This document shows, piece by piece, positions 33,534-45,438 of a stretch of 64,000 nucleotides of DNA; the first letter of the stretch is position 1; each line of letters begins with the position of its first letter. A program made the position numbers and the translations under genes. The notes under the pieces are model-generated. The model worked only from the letters and a program-made list of their open reading frames with translations. It ran no database searches and was not told the DNA's origin. This DNA is from Cephalotus follicularis (taxonomy: Eukaryota > Streptophyta > Magnoliopsida > Oxalidales > Cephalotaceae), in contig BDDD01002926.1 in assembly GCA_001972305.1 (NCBI GenBank), positions 1 to 64,000 on the forward strand, in the 5' to 3' direction.

Positions 33534-35546
33534 TGTTGGAAACCCGGGGGGGCGGTCAATTTTGGGTCTAGGATGCTAGTGTGTATAATTTTAATTTTTC
33601 AAAAGACACCAAGACAACAAGTCAAGGTTGACACTGACATCTTGCTACCAAAATCAATATGCCTAGGATCTCCGTTTGATGTTCAATCGAACAATTACGA
33701 AAACAAGCATGCACACAAAACCATAGAGTTTAAGCACAACAGAAAACATAAAAGCATAAGTGAAGCAACCATACCAATGTTGGAAGCTCCATCACTTTGC
33801 CGCTACACGCTTGCAGTGGCAACTGCCGGTCACCGGTAACACCGCCGGATTTCGAACAGTTCACGTTAGGTCCGATCTTGACATCACCGGACTCCAAAAA
33901 ATATGCTCTACCCGAATCTAGAGGAGACACGCCCGGAACCGCGTCAGAACACGGCTGCCAGAGGCGGTGACTCACTGAGTTCAGACTTAGTGAGTCTCGC
34001 TCAACTCGTCATTGACCGACCTTGACATATGTGGATGTTAACACCATGACGAACGACCCGGTGGCCGAGAATCGGCGAGACTCAGCCTCGAACTCAGAGA
34101 ACGGCTGGCGGTGAGTCAAAGGGTTGACTCGCCGTTTGTCACCAGCGGCCGCCAAGCCACCAAACTGCTCAGAGACACCAGCCCGACACACCCCAACCCA
34201 AGACTCGCCGTGACTCAGCGCGGAATGCCCAGTCACAGCAGCCCGACGCATCAACTCGGTGACTTGACTCACCGAACGCAAAACCGGCCAAAACAACGCC
34301 GGAAATGCCTAAACTAAGGTCAAGATAGGTAGAGCCAAAGGTTGGATCCACCTACAAGTGACGATTGGGGACGGAAAGGGATGCCAGAGCAGGGAGGCTG
34401 CAGAAACGCGATCTGCCGCCATAGAGAGAAAGAGGGAGAAAGAAAGGAGAAATCAGGAGAGAGAAGGGAGAAGGCTTACCAGGGATGGTCGCTCGCCTTC
34501 TCATGGCCTCTGGCGCGAAGCGCCGGTCTAGAAATCAGGAGAGAGAGGGAGAAGGCTTACCAGGGATGGTCGTTCGCCTTCTCACGGCCTCTGGCGCGAA
34601 GCGCCGGTCTCTCCTCCGGCCAGAACGCGCCCCTGTGCATCTCTCTTCTGCCCAAAATGCACGAGTCGTGCGTTATAAGAAGAAGCAATGAGAGAGATGG
34701 GAGAGAGTGTGAGAGAGATTAAGAGAGACATTTTAAAAATTAGTTTTTAAAATGCATTTTTGACTTAATAAAATAAGTCTCTCTCTCTCTCTCTCTCTCT
34801 TATTTCTCTTTTCTCCTTTTAAAAAATCTCTTTCAATTTAAATTAAATTTTCTCTTTCAAAATTAATTTGTTTCTCCCACATGTTTAATAATTCTCTTAA
34901 TTAATTAAACATGTTTCCCTCTTTTATGATTCAATTAAGGTCTCTCACTTTAAATAATTAAAGACTCTCTCTTTAATTAATTTAATTAAAATTAAATCAT
35001 GCTCTGGCTTTAAAGTTTCTTTATATATCAAGATGACTATTAGTGGAACGAAAAACAAACCACTAATGTCAAAATAATATATACTAGTTAAAAACTAAAT
35101 TTATCACCAAGCGAGCATGTGTGCAGCATGCGTCACTTTTCCAATAATCAGGCGGGACCCGAAAGCCCGGTGGATTTCCGCTACGATGATAAATTTCTCA
35201 GAACATCCCGGAGTTCTAGTACAACTATCCAGCTAATAGGCCCGGTGTGATCTATAATCACCCCCGGATCCGCAGACCAAAAAATACCACGTCTATCATT
35301 CGTTAACCGGTTCCCCAGTACTTTATGACTGTCATCGGTTTGCATGTTGTGTATCATTCGTCATCTCGGCTCCGACCGCGGACTAGGGTTTGGATAAATG
35401 TCAACCCTAGGTAAAACCATGATAACTATAATTCTATGAACGCACTGAGACTATGGGCGATATCCCCGGATCCCTCTCATTCCCAATCTCCCAGTACTCG
35501 GCCGAGAATTTTAAGTCTTCAACGGTCATAGATGTTATAGAGCCTA
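33534..35546 (-). repeat. C2 5' LTR, first segment (LTR end to G3 insertion)
   Basis: It runs from the LTR end (minus TTTCCAACA, at 33534) to the G3 insertion point. It has a TATA-like TTATAAC (about 34672-34678, minus), a GGTAAGCC donor-like site (about 34476 and 34558, minus), an 82-bp tandem duplication (34450-34613) and a CT-microsatellite (34779-34800). The rest of the LTR is at 44694-45424. Confidence 0.8.
34450..34613 (-). repeat. 82-bp tandem duplication in the C2 5' LTR
   Basis: A unit beginning AAATCAGGAGAGAGA at 34450 repeats at 34532, period 82 bp. The 3' LTR has one copy (about 26769-26850), so the duplication arose in this LTR after insertion. Each unit contains the GGTAAGCC site. 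Confidence 0.75.
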
Positions 35547-36864
35547 TGTCACACCCCGTTCAGGAAAACGCAATATTAAAGCGGTAAAGGCAATTAACAT
35601 AAAAAATACAGCTCATGCCAAAACCATAAAAATTAAAACTTTTTCAAGAATAACAGTTGCGGAAGCGTAACAAGTTCATAAGCTGTAACCACGTAACGTG
35701 CGTCCCATACCGCACGCAACCCAAAAACAAGTCATCAAGTTAATCGCCCATAAAACGGAACGTGAATTACAGTACAAAATAAAACTCCATCAGAAACAAT
35801 ACCATTACAATGGCACATCCGAAAACCATAATCCACATGGGTTTAATACAAAACAGGAGGATGAACAAAATCAAGAATATAACAATTTGATCTTCGTCCA
35901 TGCCGATCCAACAGTCCACTGCATCAATCTGTAAAGTAGGGGGTTAGCCTTTGTCCTCACTCGGCTAAGTCATAACAGTAATCGGGATCAACATAATGCA
36001 TGTCATGATATGAATGCATAAATGGTACAGTGCAGTGGAGACCGAGTTTATACATATATGAGATGTATATACGTATAACAGTACAGTAAAATATCGGTGT
36101 TACATATATAAGATATATATGTATACAGTAACAGTACAATAGTAACCCGGCCAGGGCTACATCAACAATCACAGTAATGTCCGTAAAGGACCAATAAACA
36201 GTACAGTATGTCCACATAGGACCACAACAACAGTCAGTATGTCCACATAGGACCACAACAACAGTATGCATAGCGCCGCCAACTCCTGGCCCCACGCTAC
36301 ACTCCCACTCCGGTCCCCACTTCGAGCAACCGAGCGAGGCAACAGTACAGTGAGTCACCTAGCCATGCTCCTGGTCCCTAGGTACAACCCAACCACTAGT
36401 CATCACTGGTAGCCTCCGCCACGCAACTAGTAGTTCAAACACAATCACAAAGCAATTCACAGAGCAAACAGTGAATTCAAACAGTAACAGTACAGTAAAC
36501 AGTAATGATCGATTAGATCGACAACAGGCAGTTGTTTTCCGAAATGTTTCCAAAAATGACAAAATTTGAAAATAGATAATTTCAGTACACAATATCAATA
36601 AACAGTTTCAGTAGTGTAAATTGTTTATCCGTTCAGTCGAAAATACGTTATTTAACCAATACATATTTTCATACTCAAAATATCCTATTCCGAGTTCATA
36701 TTTGCATATCTAAATACCAATACTTTAGAAATCATAAACAATTCACAAACAATATACAATCAGGCAGTAAACAGTGCATATGCAATGCATACATATGCTC
36801 AAATGCACTTTAACAGGAATCAGGATCGTTTTGTATCATTGGATGAAGAGAACCCCAAACAGTA

Positions 36865-37200
36865 ACAAAGACGTCGATGTCTTCCCAAAAGGCGTCGATG
36901 TCTTTTCCATCAAGCGTCGATGTCCAAGTCTCAGTGTCAGTGCGTTCTTCTTCAGAAGGCATCTATGTCCATTTCATACGCGTTGATGCTCAAGGTCTGG
37001 AACCCTAAAATGACAGCGTATTGTTGATGGCGTCGACGCGTTAAGGTAGGAACCTTAGGCGTCGACGTCTTTCACGTCAAAATCCAGGTAGGTAGCCCAG
37101 GGCGTCGATGTCTTTACATAGACATCGATCCCTTTCAATCAGTAGCAAGGCAAAACTAAAAAGACGTCGATGTTTATTGAAAAGGCGTCGATGTCTTTTC
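36865..37200 (-). promoter_or_regulatory. Downstream GTCGAC-core cluster in the G3 3' LTR
   Basis: About eleven copies of GACGTCGATGTC, GGCGTCGATGTC, GCGTCGACGCG and GGCGTCGACGTC lie between 36869 and 37198. The 5' LTR copy (43490-43620) keeps only the first half because of the 265-bp deletion. Confidence 0.5.
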
Positions 37201-38029
37201 CAACCGTAGTCGTCTTCTACCTCACGACTTAACAAACAGTGTCCTTAACAACCCATAATCATGCATAATAACAGGTAATCGAGGCAAGGAACTAACATGC
37301 AGATACACAAAACATATCTAGCATATCATGGCATCAGTCCAGTAACAAAATCAGTACAAGATTTATGCATTTTATACATCCAAAACCATAAACCGTGCAT
37401 GGATATCAAACTCGAAATTACAGTATGGCGTTCCCCTACCTTTCGTCCCAAGTTAGGAACTGGAAGTCCACCTCTTTTCATTTCCAAACAGGTCACAGCA
37501 GCCCCTCTAGGTCTGTCCCGTAGCTGCACCAGTGGTTCCAAGCTCCAAGCTCAACAATGGTGGAAACATTTTATCTCCTTTACTTTCTGTTTCTTACCCT
37601 CACTGTGTCTCTCTCAAGTGTATGGTTCTTTTCCAAACAGTAACAACCGAAGGTAAGGGGTGAAGGATGTCTTTTATGCTCTCACCCTCGTTTCTTCTTC
37701 CTTTGTGCTTGTTTTGCAGGTCACATGTGCCTAGGGTACATCCCCATCTCTGCATGCAGCAGCTGGGTTCGTTTCCCCATCCTTCATGCCAGACAGTGCC
37801 CCATTCATTCTATCCATACCTTGCATGCACACATGTTCCATTCTTCTTGCATTTGTTGCATGTACACACACAAGCCACACATGTCCTCATCATTTCAGTC
37901 ATGCAGGTTAGGTAGTAAGGTGCATGCCCAACACGTCCTAACTCATGCCTCAAGGCGCCTGCAAAAGGCCCCATCTCGATTTCCCCTCGCACGTTATTTG
38001 TCAGCAGAGTAACATGCATGACATTCGAA

Positions 38030-38170
38030 GTTAAGGCGTCGACGTCTTTCATCAACATTACACAAGGACGTCGATGTCCTCATCCGGATTGATGTGCATG
38101 TGCATGCAGCCAACGTGAGCCATTTTCCCTCAAAGGCGTCGACGTGATCCTAAAGGCGTCGACGTGTTTT
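38030..38170 (-). promoter_or_regulatory. Upstream GTCGAC-core cluster in the G3 3' LTR
   Basis: Copies are GGCGTCGACGTC (38036), GACGTCGATGTC (38068) and GGCGTCGACGTG twice (about 38135 and 38156). The segment AAACACGTCGAC then AACAGCGTCATTTT lies next to the last copy. The 5' LTR has the equivalent at 44387-44510. Confidence 0.5.
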
Positions 38171-38348
38171 CCCCAGAACAGCGTCATTTTAGCCTTTTAA
38201 CATTCTTTTAACATTTAACACAACAATTCAACATAATAGAGATGGGAAAACATCACCAAATTTGGAAAATCCATCCTTATATTAATTTCACAATTAAAGG
38301 TACAAATACATTGTGAAATTATAATACATGAAAATCTCGGACGTTACA

Positions 38349-38365
38349 TCCAGCCCTCCTTCAAG
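38349..38365 (-). other. G3 polypurine tract
   Basis: The minus strand reads GAAGGAGGGCTGGA just before the LTR start TGTAACGTCCG. Confidence 0.7.
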
Positions 38366-38392
38366 GAATTTTGTCCTCGAAATTAAACAAAT

Positions 38393-39727
38393 CTAAAACA
38401 AATGCGGGTAGCGTTCTCGGATGTCCTCCTCACGCTCCCAAGTTCGCTCATCAGGTTTGTGAAACTTCCATTGAACCTTGACCATGGAAATGGTTCGGTT
38501 CCTCAAAGTTTGCGTCTTCCGATCAAGGATCCGCACAGGTAACTCCTCACAAGATAGGTCATCCTGTACCGGAACAGTATCATAGTCCAGGATATGTGAT
38601 GGGTCCAGGATATATCTCCTCAGCATAGATATGGGGAAGACGTCGTGCACGTTTGACAGTGCAGGAGGTAAGGCAAGCTGATAAGCTACCTCTCCGACTC
38701 TCTCCAAAATCTCAAAAGGACCAATGTAGCGTGGAGCTAATTTGCCCTTCTTTCCGAACCTCTGCACACCCTTGCATGGCGAAACCTTCAAGAATACATG
38801 ATCACCCACACTGAAGGTTAAAGGCCTTCTCTTGACACTGTCCGTATAGCTCTTTTGCCGACTCTGAGCAGCAAGCAGCTTCTTCTTGATCATCCTGATC
38901 TTTTCTAAAGTTTCCTCCACCAACTCAGTCCCGAGTAAAGGTCGCTCCCCGACCTCATCCCAACACACAGGGGATCTACACTTCCTCCCATACAGTGCCT
39001 AAAACAGTGCCATGCCGATACTGGAGTGATAGCTGTTATTGTAAGAGAACTCTATCAGAGGAATGTGATCCTCCCAATTACCAGCAAAATCAATAACACA
39101 GGCCCGTAGCATATCCTCCAAGGTCTGGATGGTACGCTCAGACTGCCCATCGGTCTGAGGGTGAAAGGCAGTACTCAGGTTCAGCTTCGTCCCGAAGGCT
39201 GACTGAAATCTCTTCCAGAAGTTGGAAGTGAAGATAGCATCTCTATCACATATGATGCTGACTGGAACCCCGTGTAGCCTCACTATCTCCTTCACATACA
39301 ATCGAGCCAGCTTGCTTGCAGAATCAGTAGCGTGTGTAGGCAGAAAGTGTGCTGATTTGGTGAGTCTATACACGATGACCCACATGGCATTATGACAGTT
39401 CCAAGTCAGAAGAAAACCCGAAACGAAATCCATCGTAACATGTTCCCACTTCCACTCTGGAATGGGCAAAGGCTGCAGCAGACCTGCCGGTCTCTGGTGC
39501 TCGGCCTTAACTGTCTGGCAAGTCAAACACCTCGCCACATACTCAGCGATCTCCCGCTTCATGCCAGGCCACCAGTAACACTTCTTCATGTCTTGATACA
39601 TCTTCGTGCTACCCGGATGAATACTGTACAGAGATTTATGAGCCCCGCGGAGTAGCTCATATTTCACTCTAGGCTCATTCGGAAGACATACACATCCCCG
39701 ATATCTCATAATACCGTCTTCGTGCAC
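38393..39727 (-). pseudogene. G3 integrase with chromodomain-like end
   Basis: The frame of RT continues into integrase. The zinc-binding part ([27 protein letters not shown]), core ([36 protein letters not shown]), and the SSIGMALF segment are intact until a TAG at 38999-39001 (Glu codon in the family). After it the frame continues (ALYGRKCR; CWDEVGERPLLGTELVEET) into GPFEILERVGEVAYQLALPP and the chromodomain-like tail (VKVQWKFHKPDERTWEREED, ending RYPHLF at 38393). Near-identical to N2. Catalytic Asp, Asp and Glu are present. Confidence 0.88.
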
Positions 39728-39772
39728 TCTAAAATCAGACTCCGAATCCAGATTCTCTCGAATCCGCTACAA

Positions 39773-40790
39773 TTAAGGATCATGTGGTTGTGCATCTTTG
39801 ATGTGATGCAGTAACACTGGTTCTACCCGCATGTCGGCTAGAAAGATCCCCGATGACTGATTGAAAGGTGACCACTCTTGGAAGTCTTCCAGCATCTTCC
39901 ATTGCGACGCCATTGCACTAGCAAGCATAGCCTTACGGCTCAAGGCATCAGCGACCACATTCGCCTTCCCCGAGTGATACTGTACACTGCAGTCATAGTC
40001 ATTGAAGAATTCTACCCACCTGCGCTGTCTCATGTTCAGTGTATCTTGACAAAACAAATACCTCAAGCTTTTGTGATCAGTAAAGATCTCAAACTGCGCC
40101 CCATAAAGGTAGTGCCTCCATTTCTGAAGGGCGAAGATAATAGCTGCAAGCTCAAGGTCATGAGTCGGGTAGTTTTCTTCATATGGTTTCAGCTTCCTCG
40201 AGGCATATGCAATCACTCTGCCTCGCTGCATTAACACACAGCCTAAACCCTTACCCGATGCATCACTGTACACTGCAAAGCCTTCATTACCCTCAGGTAA
40301 TGCCAAGATAGGAGCGGAAACTAACCGGTCCTTCAGCTCATGAAAACTAGCCTCGCAGTCCTCGTTCCAGACGAAAAGAGTCTTCTTATGGGTCAGTCTG
40401 GTAAAAGGTTCAGCTATCCGTGAAAAATTTTGGATAAACCTCCGGTAATATCCCGCCAAACCAAGGAAACTGCGCACCTCCGTCACATTCTTTGGTTGTG
40501 GCCAATCTCTCACTACTTCAGTCTTTGACGGATCCACCGTCAAGCCTTCCCCAGATACTATGTGACCGAGAAAGATCACATGGTCAAGCCAGAACTCGTA
40601 TTTGCCGAACTTGGCATACAATTGGTGTTCTCTGAGAACCTGCAACACCATCCTAAGATGTCGAGTGTGCTCCTCCTCACTCCTCGAGTATACCAGTATA
40701 TCATCAATGAATACTACGACAAACTGGTCCAAGTACGGTCGAAATACGTCATTCATCAATGTCATAAAAGCTTTGCAAAATGTGCAGATA
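39773..40790 (-). pseudogene. G3 reverse transcriptase (C-terminal part) and RNase H
   Basis: It starts abruptly within RT at [16 protein letters not shown], just before the catalytic FIDDILVYS. Thumb and connection (CKYEFWL-like segment; [14 protein letters not shown]) and RNase H ([52 protein letters not shown]) follow, with RNase H catalytic Asp, Glu and Asp all present. Two stops (TAA and TAG near 39767-39773) separate it from integrase in the same frame. The N-terminal palm and fingers of RT are deleted. Confidence 0.87.
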
Positions 40791-42057
40791 TAAATGAATG
40801 TGATGCTCCTGAATCCATCAGTACTCTAGCAGAATAACCATATATATACAGAGTACCTCCAACAACAGAAGTCGACTCTGGAACCTCAGTCTGAGCAAGT
40901 ACAAAAATTCTACCTTTTGCGATGCCCTTGCCGGTATCCCTCATCTGTGATGGTCCCGCAGTCGCACCACTGCTGCTCCCCGGCCCAGTAGGCGCTGTAG
41001 CAGAACTCTTCGGGCAGTCCTTCACCAAATGACCCGGTGCCCCGCACCTCAAACACCAGCCATTGAACTTCCAGTAATCTTTCTATTGGTGGCCGGTACG
41101 ACCACAGTAAAAGCATCCTCCAGATCTAGCATTACTCCCCTGGATGGGAGTACCCTGTGAAGCTGTCTGCTGGGACTTGTTCTTCAACGACTTCGTCAGA
41201 GAACCACCATCTTGCCATTTTGACGATGCCGGTCGGGACTGTGTAGGACTCTGTTTACTCTCCTTTTCGCGAGCTCTCTCAGCCCGGTCCTCGCTGGATA
41301 TCGTCTCCAACAGTCTAGCTTTCTGAGCAACCTCCACATAAGTCCTCAGCTCCATGGCTCTAATCCTCGACCGAAGATCCGGTCGCAACCCTCTCAAGAA
41401 CCTCCGTATCCTCTTTGCCTCATCAGCTACTAGATAAGGTGAATGTCTGGCCAACTCCATGAACTTTGCTTGATATTCAGCAACAGTCATCTCTCCCTGT
41501 CGTAACTCCAAGAGCTCAGTCTCTCGTCGCTCTTGATCAATACCCGGAACATAAGTCTCCAAGAACTCTGTCTGGATTCTGTCCCAAGTACTGTCCAGTC
41601 CCTGTGATTCCCACTTTGCTCTAACCATTTCCCACCAATGAGTGGCCTCGCCCCATAGGCGGTACACAACAAATCTCAACTTCTGAGCATCAGTACAGTC
41701 CATCACTGCAAAGATCTTCTCCAGGTCTTGCAGCCATCTCTCAGCAACCGTAGCATCCAGTTCCCCCTTGAAGCTGGGTGGATTCAGCCTCATGAACTTC
41801 TCGATATCTCTCCCAAAACCATCCTCTCCTGGGCAGTGGTCGGGAGCCCTATGCTGCGGTCGAGCTTGCGCGTGGTACTGGCGCATCTCCTCCGCATTAG
41901 CCCTGTTAAAGGCCATTTGCTGCTGAAAATAGTCTGCAATCCGAGCCATCGGATCTCTGTCATCTTGGGGAATGTCCATCCCCTGCGGAACATCAGCTTC
42001 TTCCGGGGCATTTGCTCCAACGGCTCTAGCCCTAGCACGTGTTCTCCTTCGGTCCAT
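40762..42057 (-). pseudogene. G3 gag and aspartic protease start
   Basis: The likely ATG is at 42055-42057 (MDRRRTRARARAVG). The gag body includes FKGELDATVAERWLQDLEKIF and a retrotrans-gag segment through VAEYQAKFMELARHSPYLV. A first zinc knuckle (CFYCGRTGHQ) ends at a TAG at 41083-41085; the same frame continues with a second (CLRCGAPGHLVKDC). The protease motif is [18 protein letters not shown]. At about 40775-40790 the protease joins RT in a different frame, marking an internal deletion. One in-frame stop otherwise. Confidence 0.85.
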
Positions 42058-42150
42058 TTTCCTATAAGAAGATTGATGGTCAGTCACGACTTTAGGAAAA
42101 CAATTCATTAATTGTCAAGGAATTTATCCTCGCTAAGCATATTTAGAATA

Positions 42151-42163
42151 TGCTCTGATACCA
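42151..42163 (-). other. G3 primer-binding site (tRNA-Met type)
   Basis: The minus strand reads TGGTATCAGAGCA, four bases after the 5' LTR end at 42168. Confidence 0.85.
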
Positions 42164-42167
42164 CTGT

Positions 42168-44688
42168 TGTCACACCCCGTTCAGGAAAATGCAACACTAA
42201 AGCGGTAAAGGCAATTAACATAAAAAATACAGCTCATGCAAAAACAATAAAAATTAAAACTTTTCCAAGAATAACAGTTGCGGAAGCATAACAAGTTCAT
42301 AAGTTGTAACCACGTAACGTGCGTCCCATACCGTACGCTACCCAAATACAAGTCATCAAGTTAATCGCCCATAAAACGGAGCGTGAATTACAGTACAAAA
42401 TAAAACTCCATCAGAAACAATACCATTACAATGGCACATCCAAAAACCATAATCCACATGGGTTTAATACAAAACAGGAGGATGAACAAAATCAAGAATA
42501 TAACAATTTCATCTTCGTCCATGCCGATCCAACAGTCCACTGCATCAATCTGTAAAGTAGGGGGTTAGCCTTTGTCCTCACTCGGCTAAGTCATAATAGT
42601 AATCGAGATCAACATAATGCATGTCATGATATGAATGCATAAATGGTACAGTGCAGTGGAGACCCAGTTTATACATATATGAGATGTATATACGTATAAC
42701 AGTACAGTAAACTATCGGTGTTACATATATAAGAAATATATGTATACAGTAACAGTACAGTAGTAACCCGGCCAAGGCTACATCAACAATCACAGTAATG
42801 TCCGTAAAGGACCAATAAACAGTACAGTATGTCCACATAGGACCACAACAACAGTCAGTATGTCCACATAGGACCACAACAACAGTATGCATAGCGCCGC
42901 CAACTCCTGGCCCCACGCTACACTCCCACTCCGGTCCCCACTTCGGGCAACCGAGCGAGGCAACAGTACAGTGAGTCACCTAGCCATGCTCCTGGCCCCT
43001 AGGTACAACCCTACCACTAGTCATCACTGGCAGCCTCCGCCATGCAACTAGTAGTTCAAACACAATCACATAGCAATTCACAGAGCAAACAGTGAATTCA
43101 AACAGTAACAGTACAGTAAACAATAATGATCGATTAGATCGACAACAGGCAGTTGTTTTCCGAAATGTTTCCAAAAATGACAACATTTGAAAATAGATAA
43201 TTTCAGTACAAAATATCAATAAATAGTTTCAGTAGTGTAAATTGTTTATCCGTTCAGTCGAAAATACGTTATTTAACCAATACATATTTTCATACTCAAA
43301 ATATCCTATTCTGAGTTCATATTTGCATTTCTAAATACCAATACTTTAGAAATCATAAACAATTCACAAACAATATACAATCAGGCAGTAAACAGTGCAT
43401 ATGCAATGCATACATATGCTCAAATGCACTTTAACAGGAATCGGGATCCTTTCGTATCATTGGATGAAGAAAACCCCAAAGAGTAACTAAGACGTCGATG
43501 TCTTCCCAAAAGGCGTCAATGTCTTTTCCATCAGGCGTCGATGTCCAAGTCTCAGTGTCAGTGCGTTCTTCTTCAGAAGGCGTCGATGTCCATTTCATAC
43601 GCGTCGATGCTCAAGGTCTGGAACCCTAAAACGACAGCGTATTGTTGATGGCGCAAAACATATCTAGCATATCATGGCATCAATCCAGTAACAAAATCAG
43701 TACAAGATTTATGCATTTTATACATCCAAAACCATAAACCGTGCATGGATATCAAACTCGAAATTACAGTATGGCTTTCCCCTACCTTTCGTCCCAAGTT
43801 AGGAACTGGAAGTCCACCTCCTTTCGTTTCCAAACAGGTCACAGCAGCCCCTCTAGGTCCGTCCCGTAGCTGCACCAGTGGTTCCAAGCTCCAAGCTCCA
43901 AGCTCAACAATGGTGGAAACGTTTTCTCTCCTTTACTTTCTGTTTCTTACCCTCACTGTGTCTCTCTCAAGTGTATGGTTCTTTCCCAAACAGTAACAAC
44001 CGAAGGTAAGGGGTGAAGGATGTCTTTTATGCACTCACCCTCGTTTCTTCTTCCTTTGTGCTTGTTTTGCAGGTCACATGTGCCTAGGGTATATCCCCAT
44101 CTTTGCATGCAGCAGCTGGGTTCGTTTCCCCGTCCTTCATGCCAGATAGTTCCCCATTCATTCTATCCATCCCTTGCATGCACACATGTTCCATTCTTGT
44201 TGCATTTATTTCATGTACACACACAAGCCACACATGTCCTCATCATTTTAGTCATGCAGGTTAGGTAGTAAGGTGCATGCCCAACACGTCCTAACTCATG
44301 CCTCAAGGTGCCTGCAAAAGGCCCCATCTCAATTTCCCCTCGCACGTTATTTGTCAGCAGAGTAACATGCATGACATTCGAAGTTAAGGCGTCGACGTCT
44401 TTCAAAAGACGTCGATGTCCTCGTCCGGATCGATGTGCATGTGCATGCAGCTACGTGAGCCATTTTGCCTCAAAGGCGTCGACGTGATCCTAAAGGCGTC
44501 GACGTGTTTTCCCCAGAACAGCGTCGTTTTAGCCTTTCAACATTCTTTTAACATTTAACACAACAATTCAACATAATAGAGATGGGAAAACATCACCAAA
44601 TTCGGAAAATCCATCCTTATATTAATTTCACAATTAAAGGTACAAATACATTGTGAAATTATAATACATGAAAATCTCGGGCATTACA
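42168..44688 (-). repeat. G3 5' LTR (2521 bp)
   Basis: It has the same termini as the 3' LTR (TGTAATGCCCGAG and GGGTGTGACA). About 265 bp are deleted at 43651 (GTTGATGGCG joined to CAAAACATATC). GTCGAC copies are at 43490-43610 and 44387-44510, with a TATA-like GCATAAAA at 44025-44032. Confidence 0.9.
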
Positions 44689-44693
44689 GCCTA

Positions 44694-45424
44694 TAACCCT
44701 CAACACGGGTGTGACGACCCCATCTTGCAAACTCCCCCATACATCTCAATGCAGCTCCCACAAGGCCCAAAGACAACCCTTTTGCCAGCACATGGCTAGT
44801 GCTGGGTAAGGCAGAAATCAAAGCCAGGTAGTTACTACACAACGTATGCCAGCCGCTCAGGTCTAACGATACAACGTAAATCACATATGATCTACTAGTC
44901 CTCTTTGACTAAACACTACCACGACAATAGGAACTCTATTGACAGAGGTGTTGACTCTCCAAATAGATAACCTATGGTGGGTCAGTTCAGTGTTGTGCCT
45001 CTGCATGTACCCCGCATATGCTTTAGAGTAAAACCCAAATGGCAATGAGATAATCCATCCTCTCTAACATCGGGAGCAAGCATAACATGACAAGTCTTTG
45101 TGGTTCATCAATTGCCCTAAGAAAGTGAACCTATGAGTTGGAACTTTTGTCACAAGGGAGTAAGGATCTCATTCTCATAACCTCTCAGGCACGAGATCCA
45201 ACCCTTTACGGACAGGGCGCTATATGTGTATTCAGTTGACATGATTATCAACTGATCCGTTGAGACGGTATGGGATAATACATATAGCCAGATGCCAATC
45301 TTTTATTTAAAATGCACAATAAAACATGAATTGAACTAAGAATGTACAATTCAAGAGTGTGTCATATGTCAACAACATATGTCTGCAGCCTTCTCGTGGC
45401 TTGCAGGGACACCCTAATCTAACA
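44694..45424 (-). repeat. C2 5' LTR, second segment (to LTR start)
   Basis: It continues the LTR interrupted at 35546 and ends (plus strand) at CTAATCTAACA, the LTR start TGTTAGATTAGG on the minus strand. It matches 27790-28524 closely. The GGATCTC/GAGATCC hairpin is at about 45161-45199. Confidence 0.85.
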
Positions 45425-45438
45425 ATGGGCACCTACCT

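Larger units (their letters stand above)
35547..38348 (-). repeat. G3 3' LTR (2802 bp)
   Basis: On the minus strand it starts TGTAACGTCCGAG and ends CGGGGTGTGACA. It has a TATA-like GCATAAAA (37672-37679) with GTCGAC clusters on both sides: 38030-38170 upstream and 36870-37200 downstream. It is longer than the 5' copy mainly because of about 265 bp (about 37035-37305) absent there. Otherwise the two look only a few percent different by eye. Confidence 0.9.
35547..44688 (-). mobile_element. G3: Ty3/gypsy chromovirus in the C2 5' LTR, TSD GCCTA
   Basis: It has exact GCCTA repeats at 35542-35546 and 44689-44693 and two full LTRs (3' LTR 35547-38348, 5' LTR 42168-44688), with PBS, gag, protease, RT, RNase H, integrase and polypurine tract in order on the minus strand. 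It is 9142 bp. The C2 LTR reads through correctly when G3 and one GCCTA are removed, as the uninterrupted copy at 27780 confirms. Internally a segment between protease and RT is deleted. Confidence 0.92.
26726..45424 (-). mobile_element. C2: Ty1/copia element in G2, minus strand, containing G3
   Basis: On the minus strand, the 5' LTR is at the right (45424 down to 33534, interrupted by G3), followed by PBS, leader, gag and pol remnants, polypurine tract and 3' LTR (28524 down to 26726). LTR starts are TGTTAGATTAGGG and the 5' LTR ends TTTCCAACA. The 3' LTR lacks its last part, about 870 bp, and borders G2 RT directly. The leader and LTR core match C1, so this is the same broad family. Confidence 0.8.

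Noticed and set aside
35698-35934. Small ORFs repeated in the G3 LTRs (35698 and 42319)
   Set aside because: They recur because the LTRs are duplicates, are antisense to the LTR, and have no known domain.
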